From Metabacillus dongyingensis (lineage in GTDB: Bacteria > Bacillota > Bacilli > Bacillales > Bacillaceae): 64,000 bases of DNA. A model generated the notes under the pieces. It was not told the origin of the DNA. It searched no databases and saw only the letters and a list, made by a program, of their open reading frames with translations. The position numbers and the translations under genes were made by a program. This document shows positions 57,289 to 64,000 of the stretch, one piece after another; position 1 is the first letter of the stretch, and the number at the start of each line of letters is the position of its first letter. Location of the stretch: assembly GCF_019933155.2 (NCBI RefSeq), contig NZ_CP082944.1, forward strand, positions 3,288,001-3,352,000, given 5' to 3'.

Positions 57289-58297
57289 ATTGCTCCTCCT
57301 TCTTACTTTGAAGACGGGCGAGCTGACGATAGGCTGTGCCATTTTCGATTGCGTCCGCCGCTTTTTTCACTCCATCAGCAAATGAATCAGTCTTGCCTGC
57401 TATATATAAAGCAGCACCAGCATTCAGTGCAACAATGTCTGCTGCTGCCCCTTCGCGTTTCCCCTTGAATACATCGAGAATTAGTTTTGCGCTTTCTGCA
57501 GGACTCTCAACCTGGATATCTTTTAATTCGCCGCGTTCAAGACCCATCTCTTCAGGGGTTATTTCATAACGGTCAATCTTGCCTTTTTTCAGTTCAACAA
57601 TATCTGTTACACCTGTAATGCTGCATTCGTCAAGGCCATCTCTTCCGGTTACAAGAAGAACATGCTCTGAGCCAAGTTCGCGAAGGGCATAGGCTATTTT
57701 CTCTGCATACTCTGTAGAAAACACCCCCATCACTTGGCGCTTCGCATTAGCAGGATTTGCTAATGGACCAAGTAGATTAAAGACCGTTCTAAAGCCAATT
57801 TCCTGCCTTGGACTTACGGCGTGCTTCATTGAAGAATGGTAGATTGGCGCGAACAGAAAACTCATATCATAAGTCTGCAGAGCGAGCTTCGCTTCTTCCG
57901 GTGTTGTTTGAATGGAGATTCCAAGCTGTTCAAGCACATCTGCACTGCCGCTTTTTGATGAGATTGCGCGATTGCCGTGTTTTGCTACTTTTGCTCCGAG
58001 AGAAGATGCAAGAATGGCTGATGCAGTCGAGATATTAAATGTCGATGCCCCATCTCCCCCTGTACCGCACGTATCAATCAGATCCTCTGCATAATCAATG
58101 CGGGTCATATGCTGTTTCATTGCCTTTGCAAAACCGACAAGCTCGTCAACCGTTTCGCCGCGGAATCTTAATATGGAAATAAAACTTGCGATTTGGCTGG
58201 AAGTGGCTTTTCCCTCCATTACTTGATTCATGGCAGCAGTTGCTTCTTCTTCTGTCAGCGTATGGCCTTCAATGCATTTGCTGAGTAATGTTTTCAT
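57278..58297 (-). CDS. trpD: Anthranilate phosphoribosyltransferase
   Basis: Transfers phosphoribosyl from PRPP to anthranilate. 339 residues: DTCGTGGDGASTFNISTA (PRPP loop), KHGNRAISSKSGSADVLE and FAPIYHSSMKHA. The start overlaps the trpE stop by 4 bases (ATGA). Confidence 0.97.
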   Translation of the reverse strand: MKTLLSKCIEGHTLTEEEATAAMNQVMEGKATSSQIASFISILRFRGETVDELVGFAKAMKQHMTRIDYAEDLIDTCGTGGDGASTFNISTASAILASSLGAKVAKHGNRAISSKSGSADVLEQLGISIQTTPEEAKLALQTYDMSFLFAPIYHSSMKHAVSPRQEIGFRTVFNLLGPLANPANAKRQVMGVFSTEYAEKIAYALRELGSEHVLLVTGRDGLDECSITGVTDIVELKKGKIDRYEITPEEMGLERGELKDIQVESPAESAKLILDVFKGKREGAAADIVALNAGAALYIAGKTDSFADGVKKAADAIENGTAYRQLARLQSKKEEQYAY

Positions 58298-59814
58298 TTT
58301 TGAGCCTCCTCCTTTTTGCCAAACACTTTTTCAGCAAGTTCAATCGTTTTGATTAAGGCACTTGCTTTATTTCTCGTCTCTTTCCATTCAAGTTCTGGCT
58401 TTGAATCAGCTACTATTCCAGCTCCTGCCTGAACATAGGCTTTTCCGCCCTGCAGCGCAATCGTCCTGATCGTAATACATGAATCTATATTCCCGTCAAA
58501 GCCAATATAAGCGATGCACCCTGCATAAGCGTTTCTTGCTGTTGGCTCAAGCTCCTGCAGAATCTGCATGGCACGGACTTTCGGGGCACCTGATACCGTT
58601 CCTGCAGGGAAAGATGACAGCAGGGCATCAATTGGATGTGTGCCGGTTTTTAATTGGCCGGTCACCTTTGAAATTAAATGCATCACGTGTGAAAATCGTC
58701 CGAGCTCCATTAACACCGGGGTTTTGACTGACCCGTAATCGGCAACTCTCCCAATATCATTTCTTGCCAGGTCCACAAGCATATAATGCTCTGCTTTTTC
58801 CTTTTCATCGCTGCGCAGATCTTCCTCAAGCCGCAGATCCTCTTCTTCTGTCTTTCCGCGTTTTCTGGTCCCTGCAATCGGGTGGATTTCCAAGTAGCCG
58901 TCCTGCACGTAGATCAGTCTTTCCGGAGAACTGCCGATCAGCTCAGTCTCATCAAATTTAATGTAGAACATATAGGGCGAGGGATTCACGACCCTCAGCA
59001 TTCGATATAAATCGAAGCCTTTGGCCGTAATCGGCACTTCAAATCTTTGAGAAAGAACTCCCTGAAAGATATCGCCTGCTTTGATATAATCTTTGATTTT
59101 TTCAACTGAATTCAGAAAATCATTTTTTTCAAAATTGGAGCTTACTCCTTCGAACGAAACAGATGCCTGATCCATCGGAGAGAGCATCAAATCATTGAAG
59201 TCTCTTTTTTCGGTCAATTGTGAGATCAGCTGATTGATTTTAGCTTCAGCAATCTCATAGACTGCTCGCTTGCCTGCTTCTGATTCTTTTCCAGATAGAC
59301 GTTCGTAATGAATAAAAGAGAGTGTTTTATCAATATGATCGAACGCTATCATCGTATGGCAAACGAATAATAAGCACTTTTTAAAATTTAAATCTTGATT
59401 GTCATGCTTTTGAACTCGTTCAAACATCGTGACAGAATCATATCCTAAATAGCCTACGGCTCCCCCTGCAAAAGGAATATCAAGATCTGGAAGCTTTACT
59501 TTTAAATAGCCGTCCATCCAGAGGAAGATTTCTTTCAAAGAAGATGATTCATAGATTGTTTTTCTTTGCTTGGATCTCACACAGTAACGGTCATTTTCTT
59601 CCTCAATGAACAAAAAAGGATTTAAACCAATAAATGAATAACGTGACCACGACGATTCTTCATCTTTGCTTTCTAATAAATACACCGCTTCATCTTCAAA
59701 CACTTTGAAGAGCTGAATAGGGGTGAACGTATCAACTTGAAAAGATTTAATAACAGGTATTGTTTGATAGCTTATACTATCTTGTTTAAATGAGGCAAAA
59801 TCGGTATGAAACAT
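58294..59814 (-). CDS. trpE: Anthranilate synthase component I
   Basis: Chorismate to anthranilate; 506 residues. Catalytic core motifs are LIGSSPERLIYVQDGYLEI, PIAGTRKRGKTEEED, SFPAGTVSGAPKVRAMQIL and QAGAGIVADSKPE. The glutamine amidotransferase subunit (trpG/pabA) is not in this operon, as in B. subtilis, and must be encoded elsewhere. Expression is controlled by the TRAP-type leader. Confidence 0.97.
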   Translation of the reverse strand: MFHTDFASFKQDSISYQTIPVIKSFQVDTFTPIQLFKVFEDEAVYLLESKDEESSWSRYSFIGLNPFLFIEEENDRYCVRSKQRKTIYESSSLKEIFLWMDGYLKVKLPDLDIPFAGGAVGYLGYDSVTMFERVQKHDNQDLNFKKCLLFVCHTMIAFDHIDKTLSFIHYERLSGKESEAGKRAVYEIAEAKINQLISQLTEKRDFNDLMLSPMDQASVSFEGVSSNFEKNDFLNSVEKIKDYIKAGDIFQGVLSQRFEVPITAKGFDLYRMLRVVNPSPYMFYIKFDETELIGSSPERLIYVQDGYLEIHPIAGTRKRGKTEEEDLRLEEDLRSDEKEKAEHYMLVDLARNDIGRVADYGSVKTPVLMELGRFSHVMHLISKVTGQLKTGTHPIDALLSSFPAGTVSGAPKVRAMQILQELEPTARNAYAGCIAYIGFDGNIDSCITIRTIALQGGKAYVQAGAGIVADSKPELEWKETRNKASALIKTIELAEKVFGKKEEAQK

Positions 59815-60089
59815 AAGTACTCACTCCTCCAGCATTGTGGAGAATAAGTATTTAGGAGGTTTTAAGCGGAAACGCTGCGGTAAAAAGAAAAAACCCAAAA
59901 ACAAAAAATCTGTTTTTGGGTAGTCTTAACCGTAGCGGAAAATATAAAAGACCTCAGCTAAACTCATTCTCGGCTACCCTAAACTCATGCTAAACTAATT
60001 CCTTTTTGACTAAACTGATTTGACTCTCTCACTATACTCATCTAACGAACTGGAACATATTAGAAGCTTTCTTCTAATTTCTATTCTTG
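59815..60089 (-). promoter_or_regulatory. trp operon TRAP attenuator leader
   Basis: Untranslated leader with 15 GAG/TAG triplets at 59953-60044, the last nine mostly two or three bases apart: the binding register of the TRAP ring. The antiterminator is GGGTAG (59974-59979) with GTCTT (59948-59952) pairing to AAGACTACCC (59918-59927), mutually exclusive with the terminator. Near the trpE start a CTCCA/TGGAG hairpin (59827-59842) covers the Shine-Dalgarno, suggesting translational control too. Confidence 0.88.
59881..59920 (-). terminator. trp attenuator terminator
   Basis: CCCAAAAACA/TGTTTTTGGG stem with seven-base loop followed by TTTTTTCTTTTT on the minus strand. Confidence 0.9.
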
Positions 60090-60095
60090 GGGTTT

Positions 60096-60124
60096 ATCTT
60101 AATACACATGCTGTTTTCTGTCAA
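60096..60124 (-). promoter_or_regulatory. Sigma-A promoter of the trp operon
   Basis: TTGACA, 17-base spacer, TAAGAT on the minus strand, just after aroH; transcription starts near 60089. Confidence 0.85.
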
Positions 60125-60194
60125 CGAAATGATGGTGCCTCCGAAGGGACATTTATGCTCATCATAGTTAACAGATAAACTGATCTAGGGGCAC

Positions 60195-60581
60195 TCATTT
60201 AAATGCTGATTTTATTCTTTCATCTGTTAAATCAGGTCTTAACACAATCGCTTTCCCCTGATAAACATGCTTTACTTCTTTTTGTTTTAGGCCGGTCTGC
60301 ACTGTCATCATGACCCTGATGCACTTTTCAAGACTTCCTGCTACAGGGATTTCCTGCATGCACATGACAGGGACATATTCCCAGCCATCAAAGTTTCGCA
60401 GAGCTTTTGCTGGAAACACCGCATCTAAATCCCCTGTCATTGAGAGCAGGACAGATGCGACATCTTCAGGATCTACATTGTTTTTTTCAATCATTTCTAA
60501 AACCAGAGCTTCAGTTGCTTTGATGATTAAAGCTTCATCATTAAGTTCAACTGTTGCAGCCCCTCTAATTGCACGAATCAA
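60195..60581 (-). CDS. aroH: Chorismate mutase, AroH class
   Basis: Monofunctional mutase converting chorismate to prephenate. 128 residues beginning (M)[18 protein letters not shown]; active-site Arg in the IRGA region and the family-typical [17 protein letters not shown] plus [18 protein letters not shown] start at 60581 is preferred over ATG at 60602: GGGGGG is 6 bases upstream, and TTGA overlaps the aroB stop. Confidence 0.95.
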   Translation of the reverse strand: MIRAIRGAATVELNDEALIIKATEALVLEMIEKNNVDPEDVASVLLSMTGDLDAVFPAKALRNFDGWEYVPVMCMQEIPVAGSLEKCIRVMMTVQTGLKQKEVKHVYQGKAIVLRPDLTDERIKSAFK

Positions 60582-61666
60582 ACTGATCCCCCCTGTCTCC
60601 ATGTTTCTAGCAAGTATTTTAATTGATCTCTTTCGAAAGGAGAAATTTCTGGTGCTCCGATCGTTCTTAACAAAACCATTGTGATCGTTCCGGAATGCGA
60701 CTTTTTATCTTTTAGCATTCTGCTGATTAACGCATCAGTAGATAAGTTTTCCGGAACTTCAACCGGAAAGCCTAATTCTTTAAACCACTTTTTGATTTTT
60801 TCATAAGGAAGATTCAATTTATAAACTCTTCCGCTTAGCCAAATCGCAAAAAGCATACCTATGGCAACACCATCACCGTGGCTGATCTTTCCATATCCTG
60901 CTTCTGCTTCAATCGCATGTCCCAGGGTATGGCCAAAGTTCAAATGAGCTCTCACACCAGTTTCCTTTTCATCTTCTTTTACGACTGCCGCTTTTACACG
61001 AATACCTTCAATAATTAGATGCTGAAGTTTTTCATCAATTAGATCATTAAGAACAGAAATTTCAGCAGTCAGCCAATGATAGAAATCAGCATTTCCAATC
61101 AGTCCATGCTTAATTACTTCAGCAAAGCCAGAACGAAGCTCATGACCTGGCAATGTTGATAAAAAAGCCAAATCATAAATGACCGCACGGGGCTGATAAA
61201 ACGCACCGATCATATTCTTTCCTTCTGGATGGTTAATGGCGACTTTTCCTCCAACGGCACTATCGTGTGCAAGCAGAGTAGTCGGAAGCTGAATAAACGG
61301 GATGCCTCTCATGTATGTTGCAGCAGCAAAACCAGCCAAGTCACCGATGACTCCTCCGCCGAATGCAAGAATGAGAGATTTCCGGTCAAGTCCAAGTTTA
61401 AGAGCGAATGATTGAATATTATAATAAGATTCAAATGATTTATATTCTTCCCCGCTAGGTACAATGTAGACTTCCGTCTTGTAAGAACTCCTCAGTAAAT
61501 TCAGCAGCTGTTTACCATACAGGCTTTGAACAGCTGAATCAGCAATAATCAGGATGCTTGTAGGCTTAATTTCCCCAATTTGCTCAACCAGCTTTGTTTC
61601 AATGATATTTCTTCCTACTGAAACAGGATATGATCCGGATGCAGTTTCAATAAGCAAATTCTTCAT
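60578..61666 (-). CDS. aroB: 3-dehydroquinate synthase
   Basis: NAD- and zinc-dependent second step of the shikimate pathway. 362 residues: [38 protein letters not shown] and the metal ligands in [19 protein letters not shown]. Its stop shares a base with the aroF start region and the aroH TTG overlaps its stop, giving tight coupling. Confidence 0.97.
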   Translation of the reverse strand: MKNLLIETASGSYPVSVGRNIIETKLVEQIGEIKPTSILIIADSAVQSLYGKQLLNLLRSSYKTEVYIVPSGEEYKSFESYYNIQSFALKLGLDRKSLILAFGGGVIGDLAGFAAATYMRGIPFIQLPTTLLAHDSAVGGKVAINHPEGKNMIGAFYQPRAVIYDLAFLSTLPGHELRSGFAEVIKHGLIGNADFYHWLTAEISVLNDLIDEKLQHLIIEGIRVKAAVVKEDEKETGVRAHLNFGHTLGHAIEAEAGYGKISHGDGVAIGMLFAIWLSGRVYKLNLPYEKIKKWFKELGFPVEVPENLSTDALISRMLKDKKSHSGTITMVLLRTIGAPEISPFERDQLKYLLETWRQGGSV

Positions 61667-62838
61667 TAGAACTTCCTCGCATACTCGCGCATTTCCTGAA
61701 CGTGCTCACGAATCGAATCCATCCGGTCTGAACCGAATTGTTCAAGAATCGCATTTGCAATTTCCCATGCCACAACTGCTTCAGCGACAACACTTGCAGC
61801 CGGGACTGCACAGCTGTCAGAACGTTCAATACTTGCTGAAAATGGTTCTTTCGTTTCAATATCCACACTTTGAAGCGGTTTATAAAGAGTTGGTATCGGC
61901 TTCATGACCCCTCTGACCACAATCGGCATGCCAGTAGACATTCCGCCTTCTAAACCGCCTAAACGATTTGTTTTACGGGAGTATCCTGTCTCTTCACTCC
62001 AAATAATTTCGTCATGTACTTCACTGCCAAATCTTCGGGCTGCTTCAAAGCCAATACCAAATTCAACACCTTTAAAAGCATTGATGCTTACGATGGCTGC
62101 TGCAATTTTCGAATCAAGCTTGCGGTCGTAATGAACGTAGCTTCCTACGCCTGCAGGCATTCCTTCAACAATGACTTCCACAACACCGCCAATAGAATCG
62201 CCGTTGCTTTTTGCATCATCAATGGCCTGCATCATTTTCACTGCAGCATTCTCATCCAGGCAGCGAACAGGTGATTCCTCTGTGACCCGCTGTAACTCTT
62301 CTATTGAAGAATACTCTGTTTTTTCAGCTTTTATGGATCCTATTTCCACTACATGACCTGCCACTTTAATGCCAAGTTCTGCCAATAATTTCTTTGCTAC
62401 TGCGCCTACCGCAACTCTTACAGTTGTTTCACGCGCAGAAGATCGCTCAAGCACGTTGCGTATATCACGGTGACCATATTTGATGGCGCCGTTTAAATCG
62501 GCATGACCAGGCCGCGGGCGGGTAATCTGGCGTTTAATATCTTTTTCTTCGCCATCTTCTAAAGGCTCTATGCCCATAATATTCGTCCAATGTTTCCAAT
62601 CATTATTTTCAACTACAAGTGCGATTGGAGAGCCGAGTGCTTTTCCATGACGGATTCCGCTTGTAATCTGAACCTCGTCCTTCTCAATCTGCATTCTTCT
62701 TCCTCTGCCATGTCCCTTTTGTCTGCGCGAAAGATCGAGGTTAATATCCTCTGCAGTAATTGACAGCCCCGCCGGCACTCCTTCAACAATAGCGGTTAAC
62801 TGCGGTCCATGTGATTCTCCTGCTGTTAAGTATCTCAT
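61666..62838 (-). CDS. aroF: Chorismate synthase
   Basis: FMN-dependent conversion of EPSP to chorismate (aroF in B. subtilis, aroC elsewhere). 390 residues: [49 protein letters not shown] and the Arg-rich FMN site near [14 protein letters not shown]. First of aroF-aroB-aroH. Confidence 0.97.
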   Translation of the reverse strand: MRYLTAGESHGPQLTAIVEGVPAGLSITAEDINLDLSRRQKGHGRGRRMQIEKDEVQITSGIRHGKALGSPIALVVENNDWKHWTNIMGIEPLEDGEEKDIKRQITRPRPGHADLNGAIKYGHRDIRNVLERSSARETTVRVAVGAVAKKLLAELGIKVAGHVVEIGSIKAEKTEYSSIEELQRVTEESPVRCLDENAAVKMMQAIDDAKSNGDSIGGVVEVIVEGMPAGVGSYVHYDRKLDSKIAAAIVSINAFKGVEFGIGFEAARRFGSEVHDEIIWSEETGYSRKTNRLGGLEGGMSTGMPIVVRGVMKPIPTLYKPLQSVDIETKEPFSASIERSDSCAVPAASVVAEAVVAWEIANAILEQFGSDRMDSIREHVQEMREYARKF

Positions 62839-62913
62839 CTAAAGCTCTCCCTTCAGCGCACTAACGCTTTTAAGTAACACTATACCATATGTATGAAAAA
62901 TTGAATAGAAAGT

Positions 62914-63687
62914 TTACAGCTGTATTTTCCTGTAAAAAAAAGTTCCTGCTGATTCAAGGTCATATTGATGACTGCAGAAAATTTGTTCTGTACTCCCTAT
63001 AAAAAAGATTCCCCTGTTTTTTAAAGCTTTTGAAAACTTGTGATAGAGCAAATTTTTTGCTTCTTCTGTAAAATAAATCAGCACATTTCGGCAAACGATT
63101 AAATCAAATTCGTTTTCAAAAGGGTCTGAGAGCAGATTGTGTTTTTTAAATTTTACCGTCTCAATAATTTCTTTACTAATTTGATAGCCTGCCCCATCCT
63201 GAGCAAAATATTTGCGTTTCATCTCTTCCGGCAGCTCAGAAAGGCTTCTTTCGGGATAAATTCCAAGCTTTGCTCTCGCTATGACATTTTCATCTAGATC
63301 TGTCGCCAGGATATGAATAGACCGAAATGGCAAATATTTTGACAGAATCATCGCTATCGTATAAGGTTCTTCACCGGTTGAACAGGCTGCACTCCATATT
63401 TTCAGCGGGCGGGATCGGTTTAGCATAGCAGGCAGCAATTCAGTCTCTAAAAGATCCCAGCGCTTTTTATTTCTAAAAAACTCTGTTACGTTAATCGTTA
63501 TTCTGTCCAAAAGCTCATAGAGCAGTGACTTCTCTCTTTTTATTGCTGAATAATACTCTTTAAAATCCTTATATCCCCTTTTCAAATAAAGAGAGGTGAT
63601 TCTTCTTTTCATTTGTGCCTCTTTATAAAAGGCAAGATCTATTCCTGTTAACTTTTTAAACTCTTTCTGAAATTGAATATAATCCAT
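62914..63687 (-). CDS. cheR: Chemoreceptor methyltransferase CheR
   Basis: SAM-dependent glutamate methylation of chemotaxis receptors. 257 residues: N-terminal helical domain (MDYIQFQKEFKKLTGIDL) and SAM domain with KIWSAACSTGEEPYTIAMI and DLIVCRNVLIYF. ATG at 63687 behind GGAGAGTTGA; the ORF's upstream in-frame TTG falls inside that site. Beside ndk and aroF as in B. subtilis. Confidence 0.96.
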   Translation of the reverse strand: MDYIQFQKEFKKLTGIDLAFYKEAQMKRRITSLYLKRGYKDFKEYYSAIKREKSLLYELLDRITINVTEFFRNKKRWDLLETELLPAMLNRSRPLKIWSAACSTGEEPYTIAMILSKYLPFRSIHILATDLDENVIARAKLGIYPERSLSELPEEMKRKYFAQDGAGYQISKEIIETVKFKKHNLLSDPFENEFDLIVCRNVLIYFTEEAKNLLYHKFSKALKNRGIFFIGSTEQIFCSHQYDLESAGTFFYRKIQL

Positions 63688-63831
63688 CTTTCTCAACTCT
63701 CCTGCGGAAATTCCCCTATGTACAGTATATCGGAAATTGTTAGATTCTTGTGAGGTACAGATAAAAAAATCTGAAAACTTATATAGATTCGCGAGAAAAG
63801 TTTTAAAAGGAGGGATATTTGAATATGGGAA

Positions 63832-63855
63832 AAGCCAGCATCTCTGCTGGCTTTA
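63832..63855 (-). terminator. Hairpin terminator after ndk
   Basis: AAAGCCAGCA/TGCTGGCTTT stem with TCTC loop, then CCC and few T on the minus strand; a weak but plausible terminator. Confidence 0.6.
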
Positions 63856-63861
63856 TGCGGA

Positions 63862-64000
63862 TTAATAAATCCAATTATGAATATCTTTGTCGTATTCTAC
63901 TAATTCTTCTTGATTGAAGAAAAGGTTAATTTCGCGCTCTGCACTCTCAGGTGAATCGGAACCGTGGATAATGTTTTTCCCGACGAATAAACCATAGTCG
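63862..64000 (-). CDS. ndk: Nucleoside diphosphate kinase, 3' end (partial)
   Basis: The visible 46 residues ([20 protein letters not shown], then EREINLFF, then NWIY) include the conserved HGSDSPESA with the C-terminal [10 protein letters not shown]. Ndk phosphorylates NDPs with ATP. The gene starts beyond the right edge. Confidence 0.95.
   Translation of the reverse strand, partial: DYGLFVGKNIIHGSDSPESAEREINLFFNQEELVEYDKDIHNWIY

Noticed and set aside
63812..63917. 30-codon plus-strand frame with an AAAAGGAGGG site, opposite the ndk end
   Set aside because: It is antisense to ndk coding sequence and its terminator, and no family matches; the ribosome binding site is probably chance.
1..64000. 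CRISPR arrays, insertion sequences or tRNA genes
   Set aside because: No regularly spaced direct repeats, no transposase, and no tRNA-like cloverleaf seen; the only repeats are the fold-back family described.

Overview
The window is a 64 kb chromosomal stretch of a low-GC, spore-forming Bacillaceae bacterium. Gene content and order follow the Bacillus subtilis block from ndk/cheR through the aro-trp supraoperon, qcrABC, dapB-bshA-cca-birA-panBCD-dinG, asnS-dnaD-nth-ponA-recU, mrfAB, gpsB and rnpB to ypvA-ypwA. Spore genes (cotD, sspM, csgA, ypjB) and RNase P RNA of the Bacillus type support this. The proteins are clearly diverged from B. subtilis; a Metabacillus- or Priestia-like member of Bacillus sensu lato is my inference. 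Almost all genes are on the minus strand; the exceptions are recU-ponA, the YitT-family gene ypjC and small sporulation genes.

Layout from left to right. 0-7 kb: an edge-truncated VOC-family fragment, ypwA (M32 carboxypeptidase), ypvA (XPD-like helicase), a yptA-position gene, ypsC, rnpB, gpsB, ypsA. 7-12 kb: cotD, a 31-residue membrane peptide, mrfB-mrfA and ypqE. 12-17 kb: small sporulation-type genes (Hsp20-like, csgA and neighbours, a holin-like protein, yppG, yppF, yppE, yppD, sspM, yppC). 17-26 kb: recU-ponA against ypoC-nth-dnaD, asnS, aspB, ypmB, ypmA. 26-42 kb: dinG, panDCB behind a terminator-bearing leader, birA, cca, bshA, bshB1, mgsA, dapB, ypjD, ypjC, ypjB, ypjA, qcrCBA, ypiF. 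43-47 kb: a 1227-residue secreted, sortase-type GH13 amylase with a CcpA cre site, sitting between ypiF and ypiB where B. subtilis has nothing comparable. 47-64 kb: ypiB, ypiA, a degenerate amidohydrolase-like protein, aroE, tyrA, hisC, trpABFCDE with a TRAP-type attenuator, aroH, aroB, aroF (chorismate synthase), cheR and the 3' end of ndk.

Functionally the right third makes chorismate and then tryptophan, tyrosine, phenylalanine and histidine-family transaminase products, with translational coupling through overlapping genes. The middle combines cofactor supply (pantothenate, biotin ligation, bacillithiol), the cytochrome bc complex and DNA replication or repair (dnaD, nth, dinG, mrfAB, recU, ypvA). 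The left and centre hold cell-wall synthesis and division (ponA, gpsB) and spore functions.

The least expected structure is a family of about 117-bp fold-back repeats (four full copies plus fragments). They lie directly at gene ends: one copy supplies the stop codon of aroE, one begins at the base after the sspM stop, and one sits between hisC and tyrA beside a terminator. Other points for a second look are an orphan plus-strand terminator near dinG, a candidate attenuating leader before panB, a LexA-like box in the mrfAB promoter, a TRAP leader with 15 triplets, and a catalytically degenerate amidohydrolase relative between aroE and ypiA. No CRISPR array, insertion sequence, tRNA or intact prophage was seen.
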